From positions 353,596,461-353,660,460 of the forward strand of contig CM068367.1 in assembly GCA_034769895.1 (NCBI GenBank): 64,000 bases of DNA. Direction: 5' to 3'. The position numbers were made by a program, and so were the translations under genes. Within the stretch, counting starts at the first letter, position 1. Each line of letters begins with the position of its first letter. Below, in pieces: positions 47,167-58,855 of the stretch. Source of the stretch: Magicicada septendecula. Taxonomy: Eukaryota > Arthropoda > Insecta > Hemiptera > Cicadidae. The notes beneath the pieces were generated by a model. It did not search any database, was not told the DNA's origin, and saw only the letters and a list, made by a program, of their open reading frames with translations.

Positions 47167-48494
47167 ACATTCAGGATCGTGTAGTCCAGTTCTGAGATGA
47201 TGCACTGAAGTTGCCAACCTGTATGTTGACTCCTCAGCTTCTTTAGTGACAAGAAGAAGTGAAGGCGGGCAGTAAGGGAAGAAATTTTTTGACTGCACTT
47301 GTTTGTCCTGCCTAATGATGTTTGTGGCATTACTTGTTATGTGCGTAGTAATTAGAATTTGCTATGTCTTCTTTCTTTCGTATCACATTGGTCTTCTTAC
47401 TTACCACACTAAATCCCTCAGGTTTATGTCTTTTTCAAGTGTGATACACAAAGGTTTTTATGAACCTTTCTACAGTACTTATCACTTGTTCTTCTATTCG
47501 GCGTCCTTCGACCCAGGGGGTGAATCGGCAGGGTATAGGAGGGTGTGGGAATCCTGCAAAAATAAAAAAAATAATATGCCGTAATAGGCCACATAAGGTA
47601 CGACACAACATAAGTTTAAAAATTGTAGGAAATTTTGGTACTTTTTGAAGTAAAAGGGCATAATTATATTAGGCTATTTCGAAATTACAAGTAATCGTAA
47701 TAATGGTCAAACTGCAGTTGTATGTTCCACGTTCGTAATTTGATTTTAAATTTATAGTTAATGACTTTTCTGAGATTCTTAAGTACCGTAACAAAACAGT
47801 TTCCATAATATCCAAATTTTTTATTTAACCTGATCTTCTGTTCAAAACTTATAATATTTCTGCATTACGTAACACAGAATAGTTCCGCTCCAAACGTGAT
47901 GGATGCTTAAAATATATAGAAACTAATTCCTATATTTACAAAATAAAATTTAGTGTAAATGTAATAGTAAAAACAAGTCAGTTACTCACGCAAAGAGGAT
48001 TATTTCTGCGTAAGTCAGTATTAAATAAATAAAGAATCCAACGCAAAATTACATCTTAAAATATTTGAGCTCCTAATAATAATATTTACATCTTAATTTT
48101 CATTTCTGCTCAGGTGATGTACTTAGGTTTGAGAGGATTCCAAAATATAAATATGAATGTTTACGACAATAATAATGTTTAGCATAAATAATAAAGTTGT
48201 TTTATGCAACTATGAACGCAATAGTTAACTCACTTAAGCGGTAATCAGTAGAATGTTAATATGTCAACGTAGAGAGGCTCGCACAATGCACTGGCCTCCG
48301 TATGCCAAGTTCCGTCAAATGGGCTTGAAATAAAAGAATCTGACGCACAGTTCACTACATTGCGGAGATACAGACAGGCCACTCATTACAGAGTAATTTT
48401 CATCGTTAATTATCACAGATTAATTTTCACTGGCAATTATTTGTATTGCTCCTAAACGAATTGGCCTAATGCATTTTTACCCAAACCATAAATC
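47167..48494. other. AT-rich stretch, no gene recognised
   Basis: Short open frames at 47303-47648 on both strands have no recognisable domain. Confidence 0.35.
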
Positions 48495-48624
48495 AAGTGG
48501 TCAGTCAATTGTAAACCAGTCCATCGATCTGTCTGTTGTCTCTGACCAACAGCCTGCTTGACTGCCAATTGCTGCCACACATTTCCATTGTAAATACTTG
48601 AACGCCCTCTGTGACAGTGTGCTG
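48495..48624 (+). repeat. 130-bp dispersed repeat, copy 2
   Basis: Counterpart of 31521-31648. Confidence 0.75.
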
Positions 48625-48821
48625 TACGAATAGCTACTGTAACTGAACTGGTAAAGAGCTCGATTATTTAACAACGGATTACGATCTTATACATAGTATA
48701 TTACGTTAAGTAGTCATCGTGTATATTAAATAGTAGGATTGTATCATGAGTATCATTCTCTATAGTATTACTGTATCACGAGTAAGATATTGAAAGTTGT
48801 GTAGGCTTATATTGATGGATG

Positions 48822-48896
<75 letters not shown>
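48822..48896 (+). repeat. (CTA)n microsatellite, about 25 units
   Basis: Uninterrupted trinucleotide run; the poly-Leu frame through it is an artefact. Confidence 0.97.
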
Positions 48897-49234
48897 GATA
48901 CCCTTTTAATTCAATATTGTTTTGGTTTTACTGGTAGTTTATATTTACCTGCACTTTATAACACGTTTATTCCATCTTTATTCTGTTTGATTTTATCTGT
49001 TCGTTGGAACAAATATTTGAAATTCTACCACATATTAATCACTTTCTTCTTCGACAGAATTTTTAACTTATCTTTTCAGAAAACAACTTCTTGACAGGAA
49101 ACACTTTTTATTATGTGTATTCACAACAGTTTCACAGTGCATGTTTGAGATAAACACCGAACAGACTGCGACTTCTGATAATTTCGCTTAAAATAAAATA
49201 TCAATGAAAAGTGTAAAAAATAAAACTGCCACTC

Positions 49235-49259
49235 AGAGAGAGAGAGTGAGAGAGAGAGG

Positions 49260-49299
<40 letters not shown>

Positions 49300-49300
49300 C
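49235..49300 (+). repeat. (GA)n / (GACA)n microsatellite
   Basis: GA run with a few interruptions passing into five GACA units. Confidence 0.95.
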
Positions 49301-50586
49301 TTATTTATTTTTTGTTTTAGGTTACTTTTTGTTTCAGGGACCTCCTTACTTTGAAAGAGGGCTAGAGGAATTAGTATTAAACGAATGGAACGAACGGTGA
49401 TTACTGTTTTCATTGTGTTAATTAAGATACTTTCAAAAGTCCACACTTATAAATTGCTAACAGAATGGTTAAAGTATGTTTTTCGAAAACGTTTATTTTG
49501 AAGACATATTAATACTTGTATTTAAACCTTTCTTGTATTTAGTGTATTTTGGATCCACCGTAGCTGCCACATACCTGAGAGACAATCTATAATCGTACAC
49601 ATCACGTGCTTCTGCAGAGAGGTAGCCTTCTCTCGACTCAAGTGCGGCACTTGAAAACAAAACTTGGTATAACTTGTGTGCGATTTGAGTACGGCGTAAA
49701 TTTGTAAGCAGCGTGGGCATGTACATATTATTATTGCTATATATTTTGTGTGTTTTGAATCTGAAACGTGTTTTTACAGTAACGTTTTTTAGAAAATTAC
49801 CAACAATTTTTTAGTGTAAAATAGGCTTAATCGATATGGAATGCATACATTATAAAACCAGTTTTGAAATATTAAATTGACATTCTCTATTTACATATAC
49901 TTTGAACGACTACGGTCAATCATTCATAATGTATGTTTACGTCTAATAAGTAATGCGTGATTCATTTTATAGAAGAATTCTTTTAGTTGAATTGATTCTC
50001 CGCTAAGTCGCGTAACACAACATACTTTTGTCCATTTGTGTATATATTAACACCATAAGATCGTAGCAATACTATAAGTTTTAATTAAACAAATGCCTTC
50101 TATTGAAAGGTGAATTGCCTTTCAAAGAAAATTCAATCAGACAAAAATTAGCTTCCAAAAATTATTGTATCCACACACAATTTGCTGTCATAATAAGAAA
50201 ACCACCAACACACTCAATGAGTTTCTAAGTCTTGACGGAATTGTCAGATAACAGTGTAGTCTTTGCTTACAGTACACTTAAATAACCAAGGAAGATTATA
50301 ATCCCGTTTTCCAATGCCACTTTTATTCTTCTTATTCTTCTTTTGTTTGTACAGGCTCTACTGGTTCCTTTGCAAGAATGATCTTATATTTCATCGGGTG
50401 TTTGTCATGAAATGCCAATTTCTTAGTTTTCGTGATCGAAACTTTTAATCCATAGTAACAGCACTTATTTTATGCAAGGCAAGCAGTATCGTCTATTAGT
50501 GATAAGTACCGTATCTACAAAAATTAACAGCTCTAGACTGAGTGTGTTGGATATAATCAAAAGTAGGTTTCACGACACAAGGTAAT
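49301..50586. other. AT-rich stretch, no gene recognised
   Basis: Nothing supported by sequence beyond AT-driven open frames. Confidence 0.35.
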
Positions 50587-50805
50587 GTGATGATGGAAAC
50601 ACTAGACAGGCTGGTAAATACAAATAGGAATAGAGGACCGAGGAGATGCCAGATGATGGACGATGTACGGATACCGTATCAAGAAAGGAAGAGACAGCCA
50701 AGATTAAGAACACGTGGAGGGAGCATGACTTATAAGACCTGCTCTTGGGGACAGATTGATGCCCTGATGTTGGTGTCTATGCCTTTCCTAGGTGCTGCTT
50801 AGTTT
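50587..50805 (+). pseudogene. Probable LINE ORF2 C-terminal remnant
   Basis: An open frame of 71 codons contains RNRGPRRCQMMDDVRI and, near its end, TCSWGQIDA. Arg/Pro/Arg-Arg followed by a MDDV-type helix is the usual last segment of many arthropod non-LTR RTs. No polyA or microsatellite tail is evident. The assignment rests on this short signature only. Confidence 0.45.
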
Positions 50806-51072
50806 ATTGCATCATCCATGTATGTGTTTAATCGTGTAGCTGACAAACTATTCAACCTACTTACATTGTAGCCACTTACAATATCTTTGTGTACTTTTGT
50901 CAGACTGTTACGACTTCGTGTTATATTAAAATTTGTATGCCTTATTTATTGATATTTAAATTGTTGTGTCGAGTCTTTTAAAATATGAAAGTCAGTATAA
51001 AACAGAGACGTATGCATATTTGTAAAATACCGATGACTTATTTTCAAACTGAGTGGAAGTTCAAAACGAATA

Positions 51073-53082
51073 AGTCCAATCAGTGGCGTAGGGACGGAGG
51101 AGGAACTAAAAAGAATGTGCCAGTGAAATTGTAGGTCATAGAAGTCAAATAATTAGGCTAATTAGTGTTTTGAATATGAACATTTTCATCTGACGTTAGG
51201 CTTCTGTTCTCTGAGCGAGTATGAATGTCTATTCGGCCCGCAGTGTGTCCAACTCGGTGTACGATATTTATAGTGCAGTAATTTATTCCACAGTAACTTT
51301 ATATATTAAATATTTTTTTGCTTCTTATTCGAATCTTACACAGGTGTGCTTACTGTTTTACATGGTTTTTGGTCGGTAATTAATCATCTATGAGTATTTT
51401 TAATTTAGTGCTTTATAACCATTAAAAACAACTTAGGATCTTAAAAATTGTATTATTCTGTACGACATAAACCTACAACTGAACACGGAGTTCCGAACGC
51501 TTTAAATAGGTGATCCTCCATCGCCTCTACTAGTGAACTGATTCCTATGATTTCAATAATATGTGCGGCCAAATATATATATATATATTGCAATGTGGCA
51601 GGCTGTCGCACTATATGTAAATGTGGAGCATAATTATTATCAGCTGTTATGGGTGTCCAGGACGATAGAAGAATGTTTGGAAGTAAAATAATATTATTAA
51701 AAATTAAAATTAATAGAATAAATTAGTTATAAGACAATGTAAAGACTATGAAGATATAGTTTAATATGTGAGTGAAGTGTTGTGTAGTGTGGGTAGCAAA
51801 TAGAAGGTTATGGAAGTTTATTCATATGTAATAAAGCATTGTTCTAGAAAATTGAAGAATAAGGAAGTCAGTGAACACGTGGCCAGTCCAGAATATCATA
51901 GAATATATAGAAAATACGCCTACGCGCATATCGGCGGTGACGTCATTCTACAGCGCTGCTCCATGCCTTGTGCAAGATTACAAAAGCAGTAGCCAGTCTT
52001 CATCTAACTCTCTTAGAACCCTTAGAGCGAGTCTTCATACAGCACTCAGCGAAAGCAATCGCGGTGGGCATCGTCCAGTCAACATCAATTCCAGGCAGTC
52101 CTTGGGGCCCGTGGGTCGAGATAGCAGCGAGTGTCGGCAAGGAACAAATACGGAGTACGAGATAGTCGGCTACCGTTCCTGAGCTTCGTTTTGCTGATCG
52201 TGGCAGCTGGAAACGGACACCTAGAGCAAGGCAGTTCCTGGAGGCGGTTGCTGAAACGTGGAATCAGGACGACGGATCACTGGAGGCCGGATCGAGATCG
52301 TCGACCGGGAGGACAACGAAGACAACAGAACAGGGAAGCCAAATTTAAATAAATTTGTTGTGAAAGTATAAAGCTTTAAATCGAAAAAGAAAGAACTTTT
52401 GAACCTATAAAAAATTTATTTCATTGTGTAAAGTAAAAAGAACATTTATTTTAAATATAAATTTGTTTAAAGAAGACTTTGAACAGTTAAAATTTACAGC
52501 ACTATTTAAATAAAGAGAACATTTATTTAAAGTATATTTTCAAAGAAGATTTTGAACATTGAAAATTCAATAATTGTTTTAAATAACGAAAGAACATTTT
52601 GATATAATTGTGTGTAAAAGAAAAAGACAATAAATGTATGTATTTTCACTAATTGAGCATTCTTTTCTGCAAGTCTGGTCTGGGCTATAACCTGTTATCT
52701 TGCAATATATAGGCCTATATATGCTCATTATTGTAGCGTAGCGCGTTTTAAAAATTTGTGATTTTAAGTGTCTGTTATGCCCAATTCGTGAGAATATTTA
52801 ATTTTTTTGCTGTGACAAAACGAGTAAATTGATTTAATTTTATTTACTGCAAATAGGTCTAGGATGTTTCATGAATTTGTTAAAGTTTAGATAGGCTACT
52901 TCTTAATGTAACCCTGAGTTTCCCACAGTTACCTCCTTTATTGACATGTACTAAGTAAAAAAATGATCTTTTTTAGTTTTAATTTTTGTAGTTTTATGCA
53001 CGGGAATCTAAGACCCCAACTACAACTTGCCAGAAACCCCCTCCGCGCAGAAGAATATTCTGGCTGTGCCCCTGAGTCCAAT
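51073..53082 (+). mobile_element. Non-autonomous hAT element with perfect 8-bp TSD, split by a solo LTR
   Basis: AGTCCAAT occurs at 51073-51080 and 53075-53082. The element between (51081-53074) starts CAGTGGCGTAGGG and ends GGCTGTGCCCCTG, imperfect inverted ends of the hAT type (CAGxGGC...). There is no transposase frame. Removing the 1,116-bp solo LTR and its TSD leaves about 870 bp of hAT sequence, so the hAT insertion is older than the LTR insertion. Confidence 0.8.
51589..52704 (+). mobile_element. Solo LTR, 1,116 bp, inside the hAT element
   Basis: The ends TGCAA...TTGCA are inverted and bounded by ATAT on both sides (51585-51588, 52705-52708), compatible with a 4-bp TSD, though the left flank is a TA run. 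The centre (51.9-52.35 kb) is GC-richer, as expected around U3/R, with a perfect CRE-like TGACGTCA at 51938-51945. AATAAA near 52629 fits a polyadenylation signal. No internal retroelement genes adjoin it. The open frames within it have no known domain. Confidence 0.65.
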
Positions 53083-53301
53083 AGCACGCGATTTCAAAAT
53101 TCTGGACCAATCATGCAGAGGTAACAAATTTTTAGATTAGAATACAGTCTCCCCCCTCTCTCTCTATCTCTCGCTCTCTCATTCTGTCTGTATAGGCGCT
53201 TGAAGCGTACTGCTGGAGAGACTATATGCCTTGTATGTCGAACGGTTCACATCCTAGACTGCGTAGGTGGTAAAAAAAACAATAATTATCAAATTATCAT
53301 A

Positions 53302-53552
53302 GCAGTGTCAGCAATGTTGACTGGATCTGGGCGTGCACCAGTGTTGGTGCTAATGCTAGTGTTAATTGCAGCTGTTTGTCTGAACTGTGCCACACATTAG
53401 ACAATACAAGCAACTGCCTCTCTCTCGAGTCACATTAATCAGTGCGGCCTACTCAATTTGTCAGCGCCTGCCCAATCAACCTCAATTCCGACACTCCTCA
53501 CAGACATTACCAGTTGTCCAACCAATACTGCACTAGTTACCGAAATGCTTTT
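53302..53552 (+). repeat. 250-bp dispersed repeat, plus-oriented copy
   Basis: Inverse partner of 26372-26622. Contains a small perfect hairpin GCACCA/TGGTGC. Confidence 0.8.
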
Positions 53553-53809
53553 GTTAATGTGAATACACAACATTATTTTTACGGGGACTGTGTTTAATAG
53601 CGTGTTGTACCCTAATTTTATCATCATATATGAACTAGAAATAATTTTGCTTATTATCATCAAGGATTTTCACAAAGCTCTTTACTTCCTGTTAGTAATT
53701 TCAGGAGAAGAAGTAGGCCTATTGGTTTAATTTGAAGAAAAGAGTATTTATCGTTTTCATTGTTTATAAATTAAATTTATATTGTCATTCATATTCTCTG
53801 CGTACATAT

Positions 53810-56739
53810 TATAACATTGCCAAACCCTGATCACATTTGATATAAAAAAGTATGTAAAAAATGCCAAGAAACAATATATTTTGATAGATAAATGATAACG
53901 AGAATGAAAGTAGTAAATATAATCAATAGTGAAGGAGGAAGAATACAACCAAAGGTGGTCACAAAACAAGAAAATACGAACTAGACTGACAGACAACTGA
54001 CGTTGACCCAACCCCAGAGATTGGCCAGATATCAACCAAAGTAAAGCGAGACAAGAAGACAGTGAAGAAAAAAGAAGAAAATAAAAAATTACATGGCCAT
54101 AACAAGTAACTAACAAGATTGTTTTAAAAGAGCATAATTTTTTATTATTGTTAATAATTTATGTTTAAATTTTTATTAGTGGTGACTTGTAAATGACAGT
54201 ATCTCAGCAATTGTTATACATAAAAAACCATGTGTAGATATGATTGTATGTATATCCTTATCTATAGGAGATGTGTCAGCTGTTATGTTTAAGATTACAC
54301 TCATACAGACAGGGAATAGAAATGTGTGCGTGGTTCAATCAGAGAACAAATTGTATATCCTACTATATACTTTGGAACTTTTACTAAGATTATTTCAGCA
54401 GTATGTATGTTATCTCAACATTATGTGTTTGAAAGTATAAGGTTTTGGAGAGTTTATTTATTCGCTAATATTATTGCTGTTGCTACAGATGTAGTATGTT
54501 TCAATTAACACAATATATTTTAACATTATTAAACTGTTGTTATTATTACTAATTATGACATTTCAGACCAATTTTTATCACTTTAATGACAATATATACA
54601 AAGTTATGTTTTATTTGAAGGAGGTATTTACAATACCATGTTGTTTGCATATTATAAAATGATATGTGACAATCTGAAAGTACCAAAAAAGGCATGAACT
54701 CATTAGATACAAAAACTTTGTAATAATAGTGAGATCGTGAGAAATATAAGGGTAATTAGAGATAGGTAGGGAGTGACAAAGTTGAACAGTGAAGTGATAA
54801 GTGTAATAAAATAAACAGCATATAATCTTAAGAAAAAAGAGTTAAACAAGTGTGACAAACCCAAAATATAAGCACATGTTAAATGAGCAACTAAGTTAAG
54901 TATATTAGACTGAAAGACACAAAATAATTGTGAATGCAAAAAACAGAAAAAATATTATCTCAGTATAAAAATCACCAGGATGATTACTGTTATAAAAGAG
55001 ATGGTGTAGATATAACACTCACCAAATTTGTTCATTTGTTAATTTAAAGAAAGAAGTTATTGGCTTAATGTTTAAGGCAATAATTACCAGAAGAAATAGT
55101 TTTACAGTAATATGTTAGTATGTTTTAAGTAAGTAAGGAATTTATAAAGAAAATAATAGCAATACCTTTATAAGAAATAATAGGCAAAATATAGTAATTA
55201 TGTGTAACGAAAGGGAACATGGCAGAATTATATTAAAACTTAGAAATAAGTAAATTATGTATTAGCATAGTATTATCCATTTTGGACTAAAACATTAATA
55301 CATGGCTTAGACCAATCTTGTACGATATCAAACTAATCTTTGAAAGAAAATACGAACATCTATGTAAAGATTACAACCATTGAAATTATCCCCAAGTAAA
55401 TATAGCCATTATAAAATATTTATTCAAATTAAACAAAAAATTCAAGGTTTGATAACAATGGGTTTATTTTGAGATCGACCAGGTAGAATAATTACGTTAC
55501 CATGGAAACTGTGGAGTAACAAGCCAAAAAATACCGTTAGATTTTTTACTGAATGTATGACGCTTTAAGGAGATAGACGCTAATTTTCGAGTGACCAAAA
55601 TTGTCCATTAAAACATAGAAAATATCAGAAAAAGTTATTACTAAGAGTATACCAAGACATAAGATAAAGACTGGAGCCATATTATTGAAGTTGAGGCCAA
55701 ATTAACGAAAAAAGAAAATAAATTACTACCAGTTAAACTGAAAAAGATGCCTGATGTCCTGAACCCAGCAAATTAAAGAAGATTATAGTATAACCCATGA
55801 ATAACAGATCGTATGAATTCGCCATAACTACGGAAGTGATAAGTACCTCTTAAATTACCCGAAATATATAAATAAACTCACGTTAATTATCTCACTAAAG
55901 GTCGAAATCTCACTGAACTGAAATTCATTACTTTCAAAGATTAAAAAGAAATTTAAGTCACTGACAATTTATAAACTAACCAATATAAACTGTTGTTAAT
56001 GATCCATAACTTGTAAACACTTTTACTACACTGCGCTAAACAAAATATACCTACACAATATGTTAGTTAAGTTTACTTGATGTAAAGGTGTGTATTTTTA
56101 TTGTTTTTAAAACATTTGTAATCCTTTGAACGTAACCTCAAGATCCTATGACAAACGACATTAATAATTTGTATACAATTTTTAACAGACGCAATCATTA
56201 AACGTCTGGTATCAATTCAAATATCGATTGTCAAACCCTGTAATTGTCTCATATAATTAACCGGAGCATTTGTATTAGAATGATTTGTATTAAATGAATA
56301 ATAATCACTAATAAAAAATGTGTAAGTATTGAGTGTAACCACGGTGTTATAATTTCATTAGGAGGTGCACAATATTTTATGTACATTTTAGCAGATGACT
56401 GACGATTTACACAGCCCACGCATCGAACGGCTGTGTGCTACAGTGGGCCTAGCTAGCGGAAATATTTGAATTATTCAAACCGCTTGAGCGGCGCTGGTCA
56501 TACGCCCTTGAATTTTCTTTTAATTGTTTTAAGAAAACAATTTGGCGCCACCGGGACTTTCTCACCCCTAGTGAACATCAAGACCTGGTTATTCGTACGT
56601 TCGCCACGAACGAAATCTACAGAAGTTGCACGCATTCGAACTACGGATCGAGAAGACACGTACACTCATTACACACAAATTGTACATTATTTACATTTTG
56701 CAGAGTAAAACGGTAGCCGTTCACACGTCGTCATTTACA
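53810..56739 (+). mobile_element. 5' LTR, 2,930 bp
   Basis: It starts TATAACATTGCC and ends CGTCATTTACA. It differs from the usual TG...CA at the second base. Every stretch and open frame compared recurs at a constant offset of 6,752 in the right LTR, with no mismatch noticed. Mostly AT-rich; the last 350 bases are GC-richer and contain a perfect hairpin (ACACAGCC/GGCTGTGT, 56409-56436), AATAAA at 56310-56315, and a primer-site-like sequence. Open frames in it on either strand show no known domain. Confidence 0.95.
56543..56557 (+). other. Primer-site-like sequence inside the LTR
   Basis: TGGCGCCACCGGGAC, preceded by AAAACAATT, mimics an LTR end plus primer site. It lies about 200 bases before the true LTR end and is repeated in the right LTR at 63295-63309. 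Confidence 0.5.
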
Positions 56740-56742
56740 AAT

Positions 56743-56760
56743 TGGCGCCCAACGTGGGGC
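56743..56760 (+). other. Primer-binding site, tRNA-Lys(1,2)
   Basis: TGGCGCCCAACGTGGGGC, 18 bases complementary to the tRNA-Lys 3' end including CCA, three bases after the LTR end. It primes minus-strand DNA synthesis. Confidence 0.9.
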
Positions 56761-56827
56761 TCGAATAATAAAGAAATTATACAATTAAACCCTATAAATT
56801 CTAGCGGCGATTACGAAAGATTACAAA

Positions 56828-57529
56828 ATGCACACCAGAGGAGTATCGAAAAAATTGGCAAAGGAGAAGGAGATGGAAGGAAACAGAGGGGAAGAAGAGG
56901 AAGGAACACCGATTGAAGAAGTGGAGACAATAATAACCCCAACAGAACCAAGCCAAGACGACGAAATGGAATTACAGGCGGGCGACAAGGGAGAATTTAG
57001 AGGAGACCCGAACATACTAAAATTAATGGAAATGATGAACAAATATTTGAAGGAGATGAACAATAAATTCGACAAGAATGAGGAGAGCTTGAAGGAGATG
57101 AAGAAAGAAACCAGTGATAATTTGAAACAGATCAATGAAAAAATAGTGAGTACTAAGGAAGAATTGAGGAAAACAGTCAACCAAAATAATGAAACACTAC
57201 AACAACGATTGCTGGAGGAAATTCCGCAAAGAAACGAAGAATTAAAGGAAGAATTGAAGGAACAGCTGAAGAAGGACCACGAGAAAAATAAAGAAGAAAT
57301 GAAGCTGCAGATGGCACACCAATTAATGGAGTACCGAGAAGAAGCAAAACAGCAGATTACGGAAATCAATGACAAATTAGAGGAAACGTTGGAGAAGCTA
57401 GAGAAGACCAACGAAAATGTTTCTGGAGTCCGCAAGGAGGTACTCGATAAAATGAACCGTCTCGAAGGAGAAATAAGAGAAGAATTGAGGAAGGTCATGA
57501 AGAAGCAGTCAGAAGATACACCCAGATAG
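56828..57529 (+). CDS. gag: Gag N-terminal segment, coiled coil
   Basis: ATG 56828-56830 in good context (AAAATG), 233 codons to TAG 57527-57529. Residues 1-55 are acidic and polar (GEEEEGTPIEEVE). From about residue 60 to the end there is a long, nearly uninterrupted coiled coil rich in E, K, N and Q. Such N-terminal coiled coils drive Gag assembly. The adjacent frame (-1) is open through the overlap and carries on the same coiled-coil style, so one original Gag was broken by a one-base change near 57490-57525. No slippery heptamer is visible in the overlap, so programmed frameshifting is unlikely. Confidence 0.75.
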   Translation: MHTRGVSKKLAKEKEMEGNRGEEEEGTPIEEVETIITPTEPSQDDEMELQAGDKGEFRGDPNILKLMEMMNKYLKEMNNKFDKNEESLKEMKKETSDNLKQINEKIVSTKEELRKTVNQNNETLQQRLLEEIPQRNEELKEELKEQLKKDHEKNKEEMKLQMAHQLMEYREEAKQQITEINDKLEETLEKLEKTNENVSGVRKEVLDKMNRLEGEIREELRKVMKKQSEDTPR

Positions 57530-58761
57530 ACCAGGACATACACCAAGTCCGGGAAGAAAACCAGAAAGAGGTAGCAGCGGTACGAACATACTTGGGAGAA
57601 CGAATGGAAGGAGTTTACAGTAACTTAAATAAAGTAGATAGCAAAGTAGACAAAAACCAACAGAGGATTGACGAAATGCGCAGAATAGAAGAGTCATTAC
57701 GGGAAGAAGTGGATGCCTGGCGTGACCGACCATGTAATAATAATCATGTCATGAACACAGACAACAGAGATACTATTAATTTCCGTAATTATAAAAGAAA
57801 CCCTATTGAATTCTTGAAGAGGGTAGAAGAGTTAATCCTCAAGAATCGAGAGACTCGATGGACTACAATAAGAGGGATGTTGGACGAAATGTTCAAGGAG
57901 ACATACGACAACTGGTGGACTGCCACTCGACCAGACATCCAAAACCTTCAAGACTTTAAGACTCAGTTCAAGGCTAAATACTGGTCTGAGTCAACTCAGA
58001 ATATGGTCCGCAATAACCTGAGCAATGGAAGGTATGAAAACCAGAATGGACAATCCCTTACCTCCTACTTCTTGGGAAAAATCTGCATGGCCAGGAATTT
58101 GGAGCCACGTATACCTGAAGAGTGTCTGGTAATACAATTATCTTACCACTACGACGACGCCATCCAAAAGGCACGAATGTACAGCCAGGTAAAGACCATC
58201 CAAGATATGGCTAGCTTACTGGAAAGCCATGAACATGAGTGGCAGTACAGGAAAAATAGAGGATACAGCTTCAGAAATAATCGAACCAATGAGGGACAAT
58301 TGTCACAGAACCAACAGGGAGATAATAAACCACCGGTAAATAACCCTAACAATTACCAAGGGAACACACGGGGCAATAACGCGCCCAGAAATTTTAACAG
58401 AAGTGGAAACCATAATAATAACAACTTTAGGAACAACCACAGGGGTAATTTCCCGTCGAATGGTTACAACAACAATTATCGCCCTGGAAACAACAGTAAT
58501 CAGAACAATAATCCAGGATACCGGCCACAGGTAAATTACATAAGGGGGCAAAGACAAAGGAGCCCAAGAAGAAACTATCCCTCATCTAACTATCGGCGAA
58601 CGTACTATAACCAGGTACCCGATACGAGAAGTCACCCATTCGAAGAAGATCACAGGCACAGCGTGGATAACCGGAATAATCAACAGGAGCCGAACGCTAA
58701 CCAACCATCAAACACTACTGATGTTGGGGGCAATGAGGTCAACCCTCATTTAAACGCTTAA
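57529..58761 (+). CDS. gag: Gag capsid-like domain with Asn/Arg-rich tail
   Basis: This frame is open from before 57490 and ends at TAA 58759-58761; it has no clear ATG of its own before 57604. A retrotransposon-Gag (capsid-like) domain covers about residues 65-200 of the part after 57592 (NPIEFLKRVEELI ... LTSYFLGKICMARNL ... ECLVIQLSYHY). The last 150 residues are Asn/Arg/Gly-rich, without Cys-His knuckles, and presumably bind RNA by charge. It remains the best preserved gene in the window and could support packaging if the N-terminal frame were in register. Confidence 0.8.
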   Translation, partial: DQDIHQVREENQKEVAAVRTYLGERMEGVYSNLNKVDSKVDKNQQRIDEMRRIEESLREEVDAWRDRPCNNNHVMNTDNRDTINFRNYKRNPIEFLKRVEELILKNRETRWTTIRGMLDEMFKETYDNWWTATRPDIQNLQDFKTQFKAKYWSESTQNMVRNNLSNGRYENQNGQSLTSYFLGKICMARNLEPRIPEECLVIQLSYHYDDAIQKARMYSQVKTIQDMASLLESHEHEWQYRKNRGYSFRNNRTNEGQLSQNQQGDNKPPVNNPNNYQGNTRGNNAPRNFNRSGNHNNNNFRNNHRGNFPSNGYNNNYRPGNNSNQNNNPGYRPQVNYIRGQRQRSPRRNYPSSNYRRTYYNQVPDTRSHPFEEDHRHSVDNRNNQQEPNANQPSNTTDVGGNEVNPHLNA

Positions 58762-58855
58762 GGCCAGTGAAAACTGCGGACAGCCCATCACTGGACCAAT
58801 CTCTGGGTGAATATAAGACAACACATGACAAGAAGATCACAATAATATGTACTAA
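58762..58855 (+). other. Deletion junction replacing protease, RT, RNase H and most of integrase
   Basis: Fewer than 100 bases separate the gag stop from an integrase C-terminal frame, whereas a full pol would need about 3 kb. No motif was recognised at the junction. Confidence 0.7.

Noticed and set aside
48819..49094. Poly-Leu frame
   Set aside because: Translation of the (CTA)n run joined to random AT-rich sequence.
53757..54116. 119-aa and similar open frames within the long LTRs (both strands)
   Set aside because: They are hydrophobic or low-complexity, arise from A-rich LTR sequence, and match nothing recognisable. Their repetition at the second LTR only reflects the DNA duplication.
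56821..57546. 241-aa Ser/Phe-rich minus-strand frame
   Set aside because: Exact antisense of the Gag coiled coil; Glu/Lys codons read backwards give Ser/Phe/Leu.
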